A DNA stretch of 64,000 nucleotides from Prevotella sp. tc2-28 (GCF_900107705.1 NZ_FNRE01000004.1:124001-188000); one strand, 5' to 3'; shown: positions 1 through 8,638, counted from the first letter of the stretch. Numbers and translations: made by a program. The notes: generated by a model from the letters alone, not told the origin.

Positions 1-186
1 GTCACCTCATACATCGACCGACACACCGTACCTATATTGAAAGACTATCTGAATGATGAACGCCTGTCCCTCACCCAAATAGCCGACCTGATGAACTTCA
101 CGTCGCTCTCTTACTTCAGCCGCTATTGCACCAAGCACCTCGGTCAATCCCCCAGCGAATACCGCCTGAGTCTGCAGCCGAAGTAA
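1..186 (+). CDS. AraC-family transcriptional regulator, C-terminal end (5' truncated by window)
   Basis: Only the last 61 codons are present; the frame is open from base 1 to the TAA at 184-186. The peptide matches the second helix-turn-helix of AraC/XylS regulators: 'LSLTQIADLMNFTSLSYFSRYCTKHLG' in two parts (LSLTQIADLMNFTS, then SYFSRYCTKHLG) followed by the family ending QSPSEYR. It converges on the minus-strand operon ending at 191, leaving only 4 bp between stop codons. It could regulate that neighbouring operon, but nothing in the sequence proves this. The effector-binding domain lies outside the window. Confidence 0.85.
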   Translation, partial: VTSYIDRHTVPILKDYLNDERLSLTQIADLMNFTSLSYFSRYCTKHLGQSPSEYRLSLQPK

Positions 187-190
187 AACA

Positions 191-1228
191 TCATTTGTTA
201 CAGCAATTATTATTCAGTGCATCATATGTAGCATCATCTACTGGCTCACACCACTCGTTTGAAGCACCTTCTTGAACATCCTTATGATAGGTAAGGTGCT
301 GGAACCATGAGTCTTTCTGTGCTCCGTGCCAGTGCTTCACCTCGGCAGGGATGGCGATGACGGTGCCGGGAGTCATTTCGACGGCTTCCTTGCCCCATTC
401 CTGATACCAGCCGCGACCTGCAACGCAAATCAACACCTGCACTTGCTTGTGATGGATGTGCCAGTTGTTACGGCAACCCGGTTCGAAAGTAACGTTCATC
501 ACGCCACCACCAACATCAGCCAGATAGCTCTGGCCTATGAAGTACTTGCCGTAAGGATTAGGATCGCCTTTGGGCCATTTTGTGCTTAGGGTGTAGCCCT
601 CTTTGCAGAGCCATGCGCAGAGTTCATCCACTAGTTGCTGCGAGTTACCCATATTTACGGCACCCTGCTTGTGGGCGGCGAGTTGTGGGGCAACGCCTTC
701 CAAACCGCTCAGAGCAGCAACGGTAACTATCTCGCGATCGGCAGCAGAGAGCTGGTCGCCAGCGAAGATGTCACCAAAGAGGTGGGACTTCAGGTAGTAG
801 TCATCCTGCGGACAGAACTCGTAGTTGAAGGGCTTTCCTGAGAGCTGCGTCTGGTTCTTGGTACCCAGTTCGTAGGCCTTCTTGGCATCGTCCCATTCTG
901 CGGGGCGTGTCCAAGGCTTGCCCTCCTGCCAGACCCCCTCCAAACCTCCCCGAGGGGAGGCTTCCAATACCTTACTCAGCACTCCAAGTGCATTCAGCGA
1001 ACGCGGAAAACCCGTGTAGGCATAGAGTTGTGAGAAAGCCTCCTTCAGCTCGTTGACGGTTACACCATTGTCGAGTGCCATGCGTACGGCAGTCTCCAAA
1101 CGGTTCATATCACCCTGTGCCATCAGGCAGGCACATGCTGCCAATCCCCGCTGACGCTCGGTCAGCGTCTGACCGTTTGCTGTTACCATAGTCATCATGA
1201 TTAATATAGCAAAAAATAATCTTCTCAT
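191..1228 (-). CDS. Secreted carboxymuconolactone decarboxylase-like protein fused to a cupin domain
   Basis: 345 residues with an N-terminal signal peptide (MRRLFFAILIMMTMVTANG). Two carboxymuconolactone decarboxylase (CMD/AhpD-like) segments follow, at about residues 20-90 and 155-215. A C-terminal cupin lies at about 225-320, with metal-ligand-type histidines in WHIHHKQVQVL and the second cupin motif PGTVIAIPAEVKHWHG. CMD-cupin fusions are common beside flavodoxin and alcohol dehydrogenase genes in Bacteroidales; the substrate is unknown, and detoxification of reactive carbonyl or peroxide compounds is a guess. It is last in a three-gene operon, one base after the hydrolase gene. A GC-rich palindrome (931-962) is inserted in frame between the two CMD segments, giving the stretch SPRGGLEGVW. 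Confidence 0.85.
   Translation of the reverse strand: MRRLFFAILIMMTMVTANGQTLTERQRGLAACACLMAQGDMNRLETAVRMALDNGVTVNELKEAFSQLYAYTGFPRSLNALGVLSKVLEASPRGGLEGVWQEGKPWTRPAEWDDAKKAYELGTKNQTQLSGKPFNYEFCPQDDYYLKSHLFGDIFAGDQLSAADREIVTVAALSGLEGVAPQLAAHKQGAVNMGNSQQLVDELCAWLCKEGYTLSTKWPKGDPNPYGKYFIGQSYLADVGGGVMNVTFEPGCRNNWHIHHKQVQVLICVAGRGWYQEWGKEAVEMTPGTVIAIPAEVKHWHGAQKDSWFQHLTYHKDVQEGASNEWCEPVDDATYDALNNNCCNK
931..962. repeat. GC-rich palindromic element within the CMD-cupin gene
   Basis: It holds a perfect 7-bp hairpin, CCTCCCC-GA-GGGGAGG at 945-960, preceded by a C-rich arm. It resembles the larger elements in the permease and amidohydrolase genes of this window and keeps the reading frame open. Confidence 0.6.
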
Positions 1229-1229
1229 A

Positions 1230-2351
1230 TTACTTCAAATTCTTCGTAAAGAACTCTGCCAATGTGTCCCAAGGAATCATGTTCTTGGACTGCCCTTGTC
1301 CTGCCTTTTCTTCGTAGCCGCCATCGTAGAGGTCGCAGTGAGAGGCATCTGGTATGATGAGCAGCTGCTTGTTCTCGGGATTGGGATTTGGCTCACCAAC
1401 AAACTTGTAACCCTCAGCTTTGCCATCCACCATATAGTGATAGGCAGCCTCGCCAAAGTAGCGTGAGTGGGCGTCAGCACCGTGCATCACGAGAACGGCC
1501 GATCGGATCTCGTTGATGTAGTAGAGGAATCGGCTGTTGGCATAGGCCTGCGTACCGATGACACGCCAGCCGTCGTTAGAGTTGCCCGAGCGCTTGTGAT
1601 AGCCACGTGGGGTCTTATAGTAGTCGTAGTAGTCGTGCACGAAACGGGGTGCCTGTGGTGGCACGGTGTCCAGCACACCGCCTGCCATCGCGTTAGGGTC
1701 GGTGAGGCGTTGTTTTGAAAGGTTCTCACGGTTTCTGTGGCGCCACTGTTCGTTATCGAAAGCATCGTTGTAGTCGTTGCCGCTGACACGCGTCATATCA
1801 TACATCGTTGAGGCTACGGTTGCCTTGATGCGAGTATCGGTAGCGGCAGCATTAAGTGCTATGCCACCCCATCCGCAGATACCGATGATGCCAATCTTCT
1901 CGGCATCCACATTGTCTTGCTTCGACAGGAAATCGACAGCAGCCATAAAGTCCTCGGTATTGATGTCGGGTGAAGCCGTGCGACGCGGTTCACCGCTACT
2001 TTCACCCGTATAAGAAGGGTCGAAAGCCAGTGCCACGAAACCACGCTCTGCCATCTTCATGGCATAGAGTCCACTGCACTGCTCCTTGACGGCTCCGAAA
2101 GGACCAGAGACGGCGATGGCTGCCATCTTACCTTTGCTATCCTTCGGAATATAAAGGTCGGCAGCTAAAGTCAGCCCATACTGTGTCTTAAACGTCACCT
2201 TTTGGTGGTTCACCTTTTCGCTCAGCGGGAACACCTTGTCCCACTCCTGAGTCAATTCCAGTTCATGTTTCATATTGTTATTAGTAGTTTGTTTGTTGTT
2301 GCACGCCACGAGCATCCCGCCCAGCAGCATTGCGATGAATATTTTTCTCAT
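1230..2351 (-). CDS. Alpha/beta hydrolase lipoprotein (dienelactone hydrolase/YcjY-like)
   Basis: 373 residues. The N-terminus is a lipoprotein signal with Cys17 in MLVAC. The nucleophile elbow is IGICGWGG at about 157-163, placing Cys159 where most hydrolases have Ser; Cys at this position also occurs in dienelactone hydrolases. An acidic residue (MHGADAHSRYF, about 290) and a late His (IPDASHCDLYDGG, about 345) complete a plausible triad. It is likely membrane-anchored in the periplasm or facing the cell exterior. The gene overlaps the upstream flavodoxin gene by 4 bp and is followed after one base by the CMD-cupin gene, so the three are translationally coupled. The physiological ester or lactone substrate cannot be read from sequence. 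Confidence 0.85.
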   Translation of the reverse strand: MRKIFIAMLLGGMLVACNNKQTTNNNMKHELELTQEWDKVFPLSEKVNHQKVTFKTQYGLTLAADLYIPKDSKGKMAAIAVSGPFGAVKEQCSGLYAMKMAERGFVALAFDPSYTGESSGEPRRTASPDINTEDFMAAVDFLSKQDNVDAEKIGIIGICGWGGIALNAAATDTRIKATVASTMYDMTRVSGNDYNDAFDNEQWRHRNRENLSKQRLTDPNAMAGGVLDTVPPQAPRFVHDYYDYYKTPRGYHKRSGNSNDGWRVIGTQAYANSRFLYYINEIRSAVLVMHGADAHSRYFGEAAYHYMVDGKAEGYKFVGEPNPNPENKQLLIIPDASHCDLYDGGYEEKAGQGQSKNMIPWDTLAEFFTKNLK

Positions 2352-3421
2352 AATATAACTTTTTTACCATTCTTGACATATATCCCTTTTGAAGGGTTCT
2401 CCACTTTCACGCCATTCAGAGAATAATATTCTCCATTTTCCAAACGATTACCATTGACGCTCTTGATGGCGGTCGTACCTGAAGTAAGCGAAAGTGTCAC
2501 ACTGATGTTGTTTTGGCCTGCTTTGAGAAAAGTGCGTAGTTCACTCTCTGACAGTCCGTCGATATGTCCTAAACGAGTATAGCTCCAAGAGTTTGAATCA
2601 TAGAAGATACAGATGTTGCTGCCGTTATAAAGCACGATGTCTCCGGGTAGGGCTGTCATCTGCTCATTTTTCGTTGTCAGCGATCTGCCCAAAGCCCCCC
2701 AAATCTCGAAATTGTTGTCGTTGAGCGTTACCGTGATGGGCGCGCTCTGTAGTGCAGCAACCAACTCGCGCGTTGCGTCATTATCGACCAGTGTCACGCT
2801 TTGCGTCTGTCCGCCGATAGTGATATACATCTTATCCATAGTAGTTTGTGCTTTATCGAAATTAAGCGTCTTGAGCCAGTCTTCAATCAGCGAGGCACGA
2901 TTCCCGTGGTTGCTGGCGTTAATCCACAAAGCTTCACCCATCCACGTGACATGAGGCAATAACCTCTCGGCATCACTTACCACATCGCTGATGCCGCTGC
3001 TGGCACTCGACACAATCATGCCGACGTGTTTCCCTGCCATCTGAGAGGCTCTCTGAAACAGGTAAGACTGCATGATGGCAGCCATCTGACTCCACCACAA
3101 CGGGGTGACAATGATGACGTTCTGGTAGTCGCTGAGCGATGTCGTTACAGGGTCGATAGCTGGGTAACTGCTGGCATTGTTGGGATTAGCCTTGATGGCA
3201 TTCAGCAACTGAGTACCAAGGGCATAATTGTTTGCCTCGTACCTTAGTCCCTTTTCAGCAGGCTGAATCTCCAGCACGTCAGCCTCTATCTGACTGGTCA
3301 GCGTATTTACTATCTCACGGCAGTTACCTGTATAGCTGTAATATACCACAAGCGTCTTGGCTGTTGCGTCTGTGCTCAGCAATGAAAGCATGGCGCTAAG
3401 GAATAAAATCAATCTTTTCAT
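2348..3421 (-). CDS. Exported flavodoxin-family protein with Bacteroidales C-terminal tail
   Basis: 357 residues from the ATG at 3421, preferred over the ATG at 3430 because the protein then starts with a clean signal peptide (MKRLILFLSAMLSLLS). The flavodoxin fold begins at about residue 23 with TLVVYYSYTGNCREIV, the FMN phosphate loop. A WWSQMAA segment and a further ~150-residue C-terminal part follow, ending with YYSLNGVKVENPSKGIYVKN, a tail type frequent on secreted Bacteroidales proteins. It is the first gene of the operon running to 191. Its promoter (TACCTTTGC at 3457-3465 on this strand) lies in a block duplicated upstream of the alcohol dehydrogenase operon. An exported flavodoxin is unusual; a quinone or nitro-compound reductase role is only inferred. 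Confidence 0.85.
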   Translation of the reverse strand: MKRLILFLSAMLSLLSTDATAKTLVVYYSYTGNCREIVNTLTSQIEADVLEIQPAEKGLRYEANNYALGTQLLNAIKANPNNASSYPAIDPVTTSLSDYQNVIIVTPLWWSQMAAIMQSYLFQRASQMAGKHVGMIVSSASSGISDVVSDAERLLPHVTWMGEALWINASNHGNRASLIEDWLKTLNFDKAQTTMDKMYITIGGQTQSVTLVDNDATRELVAALQSAPITVTLNDNNFEIWGALGRSLTTKNEQMTALPGDIVLYNGSNICIFYDSNSWSYTRLGHIDGLSESELRTFLKAGQNNISVTLSLTSGTTAIKSVNGNRLENGEYYSLNGVKVENPSKGIYVKNGKKVIL

Positions 3422-3440
3422 CGTTATCATTATTTTTTTG

Positions 3441-3537
3441 TTTTAAGTTTCTGGGTGCAAAGGTACGCATATAATTTAATATTGGTGTTACACAAATTAG
3501 CTGATGATATACCAATTTTGCAGATAGTGCTTAAAAA
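3441..3537 (-). promoter_or_regulatory. Promoter/operator of the flavodoxin operon, copy 1 of a duplicated regulatory block
   Basis: Contains the -7 element TACCTTTGC (3457-3465, minus strand) but no TTTG at the usual -33 distance. Upstream of it lies a conserved block with CAAATT at about 3493-3498 and ATACCAATTTT at about 3509-3519. Roughly 80% of the block is repeated at 13468-13566 upstream of the alcohol dehydrogenase gene, in the same orientation relative to its gene. The position just upstream of a -33-less promoter fits an activator site, for example for an AraC-family protein. Confidence 0.7.
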
Positions 3538-3563
3538 ATCTTGATTGCCGATGTTGGTGTACT

Positions 3564-4466
3564 TTATACTCTTTTATAATTGCCTGGCGTCATGCCGGTG
3601 AGGCGACGGAAGTATTTTGAGAAGAATGAGGGATTGGCAAAATGCATCTCATCGGCAATCTGTGCTGCAGGTTTATCCGTGTGGCGCAGTTCTATTTTTA
3701 TACGCGTGATGAGGGCACGGTCTATCCAGTCTTTGGCTGTGGTGCCGCTGGTTTGGCGGATGACGGTAGTCAGGTAGCGCTCGGTGAGACACATGCGCTC
3801 GGCGTAATAGCCTATCTGATGATGCTCGGTGCAATGCTGGGTGACCAGTTGAAGGAAGCGATCGAAGATGGTCTGCTCGGTCGAACGACTGCTGGCCTGT
3901 TGGTCGACCTGCTGCTGGAACAGCTGGTTGTAGTGGTGCATCTGGGCTGCCACGAGGGCTGTGACGGTGGGACGGTGATAGTCTGCGGTGGCATGAACCA
4001 CCTGCCAGATGGTGTCCATAATATGTATGGCTGTAGCAATATCTTCTTCACTGGCGGGTATTTGGAAATCACGCACCTGACCATTGAAGGCCGACGGCAT
4101 CTGTCCCTGCGCAAAGGGCATGGGGAAGTTAGAAAAAAGTCCCATTCCGAAGATGCGGAAGTCGGGCGACAGACGCTTGGGATGGATGATGGTGCCAGGA
4201 CCGATATAGACGAGTGTGCCGCTCGTAAGGTGGCGGTCTTGTAGGTTAATGTTGATGTCAGCCTCGCCGTTCATGATGATGCCCAAACGGTGATCATTGA
4301 TGGTAAAAGGTGGCTTTTGGCGTATCAGCAGACTGAACACCGTGCTGTCGCCGCGAACCATTGCCAGTTCGCTATTCATGAATACATGCTCTCGGATCTG
4401 CGAGAGGTGTGGTGTGAGGATGTCGCGCATTCGTGTGGCATCCATCAGTTGCGGTTGTCTGTTCAT
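3564..4466 (-). CDS. AraC-family transcriptional regulator
   Basis: 300 residues from ATG 4466. An upstream in-frame ATG at 4499 is rejected because a -7 element (TATCTTTGC, 4486-4494 minus strand) falls inside that extension; AAAAGGA 6-7 bases before 4466 supports the chosen start. The N-terminal half is a cupin-like sensor region (GTLVYIGPGTIIHPKR). The last ~100 residues carry the two AraC helix-turn-helix units (IGYYAERMCLTERYLTTVIR, then ADEMHFANPSFFSKYFRR) and end GMTPGNYKRV. It diverges from the TolC-HlyD-ABC operon and sits upstream of the flavodoxin operon, so it is the natural candidate regulator of one or both. Confidence 0.9.
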   Translation of the reverse strand: MNRQPQLMDATRMRDILTPHLSQIREHVFMNSELAMVRGDSTVFSLLIRQKPPFTINDHRLGIIMNGEADININLQDRHLTSGTLVYIGPGTIIHPKRLSPDFRIFGMGLFSNFPMPFAQGQMPSAFNGQVRDFQIPASEEDIATAIHIMDTIWQVVHATADYHRPTVTALVAAQMHHYNQLFQQQVDQQASSRSTEQTIFDRFLQLVTQHCTEHHQIGYYAERMCLTERYLTTVIRQTSGTTAKDWIDRALITRIKIELRHTDKPAAQIADEMHFANPSFFSKYFRRLTGMTPGNYKRV

Positions 4467-4485
4467 AATACGTCCTTTTTTGTTG

Positions 4486-4494
4486 GCAAAGATA
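4486..4494 (-). promoter_or_regulatory. Promoter -7 element for the AraC gene
   Basis: TATCTTTGC on the minus strand matches the Bacteroidetes TAnnTTTG consensus, 20 bases before the chosen start codon. Confidence 0.6.
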
Positions 4495-4591
4495 ATCATT
4501 TTCCGCGAAACAATGCTCTGTTTATGTATAAATCGAACAAAAAGGACATTTTTTCATCCCTGTGGATAACGCATATATGAAAATAACGATG

Positions 4592-4600
4592 TAGTTTTGC
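4592..4600 (+). promoter_or_regulatory. Promoter -7 element for the efflux operon
   Basis: TAGTTTTGC, 26 bases before the ATG at 4627. It shares a ~160-bp divergent intergenic region with the AraC gene, the usual place for AraC operators. Confidence 0.6.
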
Positions 4601-4626
4601 ATACGGAATTCAATGACAAAATTGCT

Positions 4627-5895
4627 ATGAAAAAGTTAATGTTAGTTTTGATGATGCTGCCGATGCTGGCGTCGGGACAGACGCTGGAAGAATGTCAGCA
4701 GGCAGCAGAGAGCAATTATCCGCTGATACAACAGTACGGACTCATCGAGAAGACCACTCAGTTGACGGTATCCAACATCCAAAAGGGATGGCTACCGCAA
4801 GTATCGGCATCAGCACAGGCAACGTATCAGAGCGATGTGATGGCATGGCCTGATGGTATGAAATCGATGTTAAGTGGTATGGGCGTCGATGTTAAGGGAC
4901 TGAAGAAAGACCAGTACCGTGTGGGTATCGATTTACAGCAGACCATCTATGATGGTGGTGTTATAGGCAGTCAGAAGCGCATTGCTCGTGAACAGGGCAA
5001 GGTGCAGACAGCACAGAACGAAGTGAATATTTATAATGTTCGCAGGCGTGTCAACGAGATGTATTTCGGATTGCTGTTGCTTGAAGAACAGATAAAGTTG
5101 AACAATGACCTACAGACATTGTTGGCAGGCAACGAACGCAAACTGGAGTCGATGACCAAACGGGGCACAGCAGCCGAGAGCGACCTGCAGAATGTGAAGG
5201 CAGAGCGTCTTAACGCGATACAGAAAGCCACCGAACTGGCATCGCAGAAGCAGATGTTACAGCGCATGCTGAGTACATTCTGCGGCATAGAGGTCAAGGG
5301 CGTTCAGAAACCAAACATTAACGGGAACGCTAACGGGAACGAGAACCGTCGTCCGGAACTGAAGGCGCTGGATGCACAGATCAGCGTGCTGAATGCTCAG
5401 GAGAAAGCACTCAACGCAGCGCTGATGCCGAAGGTAGGCGTGTTTGCTCAGGGCTTCTACGGTTATCCGGGCCTGAATATGTTTGAGGATATGATGCGCC
5501 ACAAATGGAGCTTGAACGGCATCGTCGGTGCACGGGTAACGTGGAACATCGGTGCCCTCTATACTCGCAAGAACGACAAGGCAAAACTGCAGTTGCAGCG
5601 TGATATGACAGAAAACAACCGGGAGGTATTCCTCTTCAATAACAACCTGGAACAGATTCAGCAGCACGAGAACATTGCACGCTATCAGAAGCTGATGGCT
5701 CAAGACGGAGATATTATCTCGCTGCGACAGTCTGTGAGAAAAGCGGCAGAGTCGAAGCTGGCACACGGCATCATCGACGTGAACGACCTGGTGCGCGAAA
5801 TCAATCAGGAGCATGCTGCTTGCGTGCAACAGTCTGTACATGAGATTGAAATGCTGAAAGAGATATATGATAATAAATACACGACTAATAATTAA
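4627..5895 (+). CDS. TolC-family outer membrane efflux channel
   Basis: 422 residues from ATG 4627; a TTG 30 bases upstream is rejected because it overlaps the -7 element. A signal peptide (MKKLMLVLMMLPMLASG) is followed by long alpha-helical, Gln- and Ala-rich hairpins typical of the outer membrane efflux protein (OEP) fold, for example TLEECQQAAESNYPLIQQYG at the mature N-terminus, the standard opening of Bacteroidetes TolC homologues. It forms the outer membrane exit duct of the export system encoded by the next genes. The next gene starts 4 bases after its stop, and the operon is transcribed away from the AraC regulator. Confidence 0.9.
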   Translation: MKKLMLVLMMLPMLASGQTLEECQQAAESNYPLIQQYGLIEKTTQLTVSNIQKGWLPQVSASAQATYQSDVMAWPDGMKSMLSGMGVDVKGLKKDQYRVGIDLQQTIYDGGVIGSQKRIAREQGKVQTAQNEVNIYNVRRRVNEMYFGLLLLEEQIKLNNDLQTLLAGNERKLESMTKRGTAAESDLQNVKAERLNAIQKATELASQKQMLQRMLSTFCGIEVKGVQKPNINGNANGNENRRPELKALDAQISVLNAQEKALNAALMPKVGVFAQGFYGYPGLNMFEDMMRHKWSLNGIVGARVTWNIGALYTRKNDKAKLQLQRDMTENNREVFLFNNNLEQIQQHENIARYQKLMAQDGDIISLRQSVRKAAESKLAHGIIDVNDLVREINQEHAACVQQSVHEIEMLKEIYDNKYTTNN

Positions 5896-5899
5896 GACT

Positions 5900-6790
5900 A
5901 TGCAAAAGATATATGTATTGGCAGGTTTGGCGCTGATGATGGCATCCTGCGGAGGTAATGAGAAAGACTACGATGCAACAGGTACGTTTGAGGCTACCGA
6001 AACAACCGTGTTTGCTGAACAGAGTGGGGCATTGCTGTCATTCGATTTGGAAGAGGGCGACAAGATGGAGGCTAATCGCCAGGTGGGACTTATTGATACC
6101 ACACAGATTTGGCTCAAGATTAAGCAGACTGATGCTACCAAGGCTGTGTACCAGAGCCAGAAACCTGATATGGAGCGCCAGATTGCAGCCACTCGCCAGC
6201 AGTTGGCTAAGGCTCAGCAAGATGAGGAGCGCTACAGAGAACTCGTTGCTGATGGAGCTGCTCCATCAAAGATGTTTGATGATGCCACGAGTAAGGTGAA
6301 GGTGCTTCAGAAGCAGTTGGATGCTCAGGTATCATCATTGAGCACCAGCATCCAGTCTCTCAACAAGCAGACAGCAGCTGCTGATGTGCAGAAAGCACAG
6401 TTGCTGGATATGTTGCGCAAGTGTCACATCATGACACCTACCAAGGGAACCATACTTGATAAGTATGTGGAGCAGGGTGAGTTTGTGAGTGTTGGCAAAC
6501 CTCTGTTTAAGATTGCCAATACTGAGCAGATGAAACTGCGTGCTTATGTCACCTCAGTCCAGTTGCAGAACATCAAGATAGGGCAGAAGGTAAAGGTGTT
6601 TGCCGACTATGGTGATAGTCAGCGCAAAGAGTATGCAGGCACCATCAGTTGGATATCTTCTCGTTCTGAGTTTACGCCTAAGACCATCCTTACCGATGAC
6701 GAGCGTGCCGACCTGGTATATGCCGTTAAGGTGGCTATCAAGAATGATGGCTTCGTAAAGATTGGTATGTATGGCGAAGTGAAACTTTAG
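5900..6790 (+). CDS. HlyD/RND-type membrane fusion lipoprotein (periplasmic adaptor)
   Basis: 296 residues from ATG 5900; the longer reading from 5867 overlaps the TolC gene and lacks a signal. The N-terminus is a lipoprotein signal with Cys17 (LALMMASCGG). A biotinyl-lipoyl-like half (VFAEQSGALLSFDLEEGDKM), a coiled-coil hairpin (about residues 85-175) and a second lipoyl half (GTILDKYVEQGEFVSVGKPL) follow, then a beta-barrel domain. This is the architecture of YbhG/HlyD adaptors that join an ABC-2 exporter to TolC. The final ~85 bases belong to a 307-bp tandem duplication, but the gene itself is intact. Confidence 0.9.
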   Translation: MQKIYVLAGLALMMASCGGNEKDYDATGTFEATETTVFAEQSGALLSFDLEEGDKMEANRQVGLIDTTQIWLKIKQTDATKAVYQSQKPDMERQIAATRQQLAKAQQDEERYRELVADGAAPSKMFDDATSKVKVLQKQLDAQVSSLSTSIQSLNKQTAAADVQKAQLLDMLRKCHIMTPTKGTILDKYVEQGEFVSVGKPLFKIANTEQMKLRAYVTSVQLQNIKIGQKVKVFADYGDSQRKEYAGTISWISSRSEFTPKTILTDDERADLVYAVKVAIKNDGFVKIGMYGEVKL

Positions 6791-7318
6791 TTGATAATAA
6801 TGGATGCAATAGTAGTTAATAATGTGTCGAAGTCATACGGACAGGTGCAGGCACTCAGCGATGTGTCGTTCTCTGTCGGCAAGGGCGAGGTCTTCGGACT
6901 TATTGGCCCTGATGGTGCAGGTAAGACGTCGATGTTTCGCATCCTCTGTTCGCTGTTGCTGCCTGATAAGGGTAGTGCAACGGTAGATGGCTTTGATGTG
7001 GTGAAGCAGATGTGCCGACCTGGTATATGCCGTTAAGGTGGCTATCAAGAATGATGGCTTCGTAAAGATTGGTATGTATGGCGAAGTGAAACTTTAGTTG
7101 ATAATAATGGATGCAATAGTAGTTAATAATGTGTCGAAGTCATACGGACAGGTGCAGGCACTCAGCGATGTGTCGTTCTCTGTCGGCAAGGGCGAGGTCT
7201 TCGGACTTATTGGCCCTGATGGTGCAGGTAAGACGTCGATGTTTCGCATCCTCTGTTCGCTGTTGCTGCCTGATAAGGGTAGTGCAACGGTAGATGGCTT
7301 TGATGTGGTGAAGCAGAT
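6705..7318 (+). repeat. Exact 307-bp tandem duplication (copies 6705-7011 and 7012-7318)
   Basis: The end of the adaptor gene plus the first ~200 bases of the ABC ATPase gene occur twice in direct tandem. Positions offset by 307 bases match with no difference I could find, from GTGCCGACC at 6705/7012 to AAGCAGATG ending at 7012/7319, with a single-base overlap at the junction. The second copy reads into the full ATPase gene; the first leaves a truncated ATPase start. Confidence 0.95.
6800..7036 (+). pseudogene. Truncated duplicate of the ABC ATPase 5' end
   Basis: The ATG at 6800 opens a 78-codon frame identical to the start of the ATPase at 7107, including the Walker A motif GPDGAGKTS. It then runs into the second repeat copy and ends after KQMCRPGICR. 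Without Walker B and the signature it cannot be a working ATPase. It exists only because of the tandem duplication. Confidence 0.85.
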
Positions 7319-8606
7319 GCACGATGTGCGTAGCAGGGTGGGCTATATGCCTGGCAAATTCTCGCTCTATCAGGACCTCACCATCGAGGAAAACCTGAAA
7401 TTCTTTGCCACCCTTTTTGGCACCACCGTTGATGAAGGCTACGACTGCATCAAGGCTATCTATTCGCAAATAGAGCGTTTCAAAGACCGTAAGGCTGGTG
7501 CTCTCTCAGGAGGTATGAAACAGAAACTGGCGCTCTCATGTGCCCTGGTTCATCAGCCCAGTGTCCTCTTCCTCGACGAGCCTACTACAGGTGTTGATCC
7601 CGTGAGTCGTAAGGAGTTGTGGGAGATGTTGCTGTCGCTGAAGGAAAGTGGTATCACCATTGTTGCCTCAACGCCGTATCTCGATGAAGTACGCTGCTGC
7701 GAACGCGTAGCTTTTCTGGACCAGGGAAAGGTGCGCGGCATAGGCACTCCTGATGATATCCTCACCCAGTTTGCCAGTATCTTCAATCCCCCAGGCATCG
7801 ATAAAAGTGAAGAGTTCTTTGCAGAGCAAAGCGGCGAAGCCGAGCGAAGAGTGAAGAGTGAAGAGTTGGAAAATGTCATCGAGGTGGAACACTTGGTAAA
7901 AGCCTTTGGCTCGTTCCATGCCGTTGACGACATCTCGTTCAGCGTTAAGAAAGGCGAGATATTCGGATTCTTGGGTGCTAATGGTGCTGGCAAGACGACA
8001 GCGATGCACATGCTGACAGGTCTGAATCAACCCACCAGTGGAACGGGTAGGGTGGTAGGTTTCGACATTCGTACGGAATATGAACAAATCAAGAAGCACA
8101 TAGGCTATATGTCGCAGCGCTTCTCGCTTTATGAAGACCTGACTGTTGCCGAGAATATCCGTCTCTTTGCAGGTATCTATGGCATGAAAAGTGAAGAGAT
8201 AAGAGTGAAGAGTGAAGAATTGCTGCGCCGTCTTAACTTTACTGACCATGCAAACGATTTGGTGGGTTCTTTACCATTAGGTTGGAAGCAGAAGCTGGCC
8301 TTCTCTGTCTCGATATTCCACGACCCAGGTGTGGTGTTCCTCGACGAACCCACGGGTGGTGTCGATCCTGCCACACGTCGTCAGTTCTGGGAACTTATCT
8401 ATGACGCTGCCCGTCGTGGCATCACCGTTTTTGTAACCACACACTATATGGACGAGGCGGAATATTGTGACCGTATCTCTATCATGGTGGACGGCAAAAT
8501 CAGCGCTCTCGGCACACCCGATGAACTGAAACAGCGTCTCCACCAGCCTGATATGGACCACGTATTTACCTATCTGGCCCGCCAGGCCACGAGGTCGTCA
8601 GACTAA
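7107..8606 (+). CDS. ABC exporter ATPase with two fused nucleotide-binding domains (YbhF-like)
   Basis: 499 residues from ATG 7107 (a TTG lies 9 bases upstream). The first ABC domain (about 5-225) has Walker A GPDGAGKTS, signature LSGGMKQKLALS and Walker B VLFLDEPTTGVDP. The second (about 255-490) has GANGAGKTT, a degenerate signature LPLGWKQKLAFS and VVFLDEPTGGVDP. Twin-domain ATPases of this kind pair with two ABC-2 permeases, encoded just downstream, plus HlyD and TolC partners. The inter-domain linker and a helix of domain 2 contain Lys-Ser-Glu-Glu stretches encoded by GAAGAGT heptamer repeats. The stop overlaps the downstream ATG (TAATG). Confidence 0.93.
   Translation: MDAIVVNNVSKSYGQVQALSDVSFSVGKGEVFGLIGPDGAGKTSMFRILCSLLLPDKGSATVDGFDVVKQMHDVRSRVGYMPGKFSLYQDLTIEENLKFFATLFGTTVDEGYDCIKAIYSQIERFKDRKAGALSGGMKQKLALSCALVHQPSVLFLDEPTTGVDPVSRKELWEMLLSLKESGITIVASTPYLDEVRCCERVAFLDQGKVRGIGTPDDILTQFASIFNPPGIDKSEEFFAEQSGEAERRVKSEELENVIEVEHLVKAFGSFHAVDDISFSVKKGEIFGFLGANGAGKTTAMHMLTGLNQPTSGTGRVVGFDIRTEYEQIKKHIGYMSQRFSLYEDLTVAENIRLFAGIYGMKSEEIRVKSEELLRRLNFTDHANDLVGSLPLGWKQKLAFSVSIFHDPGVVFLDEPTGGVDPATRRQFWELIYDAARRGITVFVTTHYMDEAEYCDRISIMVDGKISALGTPDELKQRLHQPDMDHVFTYLARQATRSSD
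7846..7866 (+). repeat. In-frame heptamer repeat (GAAGAGT x3)
   Basis: Three perfect GAAGAGT units inside the linker between the two ATPase domains. The unit is the reverse complement of ACTCTTC, close to the ACTCTTA-type repeat at 9742-9769. A second, less regular run lies at about 8187-8218 in the same gene. Confidence 0.7.
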
Positions 8607-8633
8607 TGGTCAATGTTCAATGGTCAATGTTCA
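8606..8633 (+). repeat. Two 14-bp tandem units at the permease start
   Basis: ATGGTCAATGTTCA is repeated exactly twice (8606-8619 and 8620-8633) between the ATPase stop and the likely permease start. It creates several alternative in-frame ATG codons. Confidence 0.85.
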
Positions 8634-8638
8634 ATGAA

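Noticed and set aside
4597-4626. TTG-started extension of the TolC-like gene
   Set aside because: It overlaps the -7 element and places a charged stretch before a perfect signal peptide.
5257-5841. 194-codon minus-strand ORF inside the TolC-like gene
   Set aside because: Antisense shadow of a clear gene, with no domain of its own.
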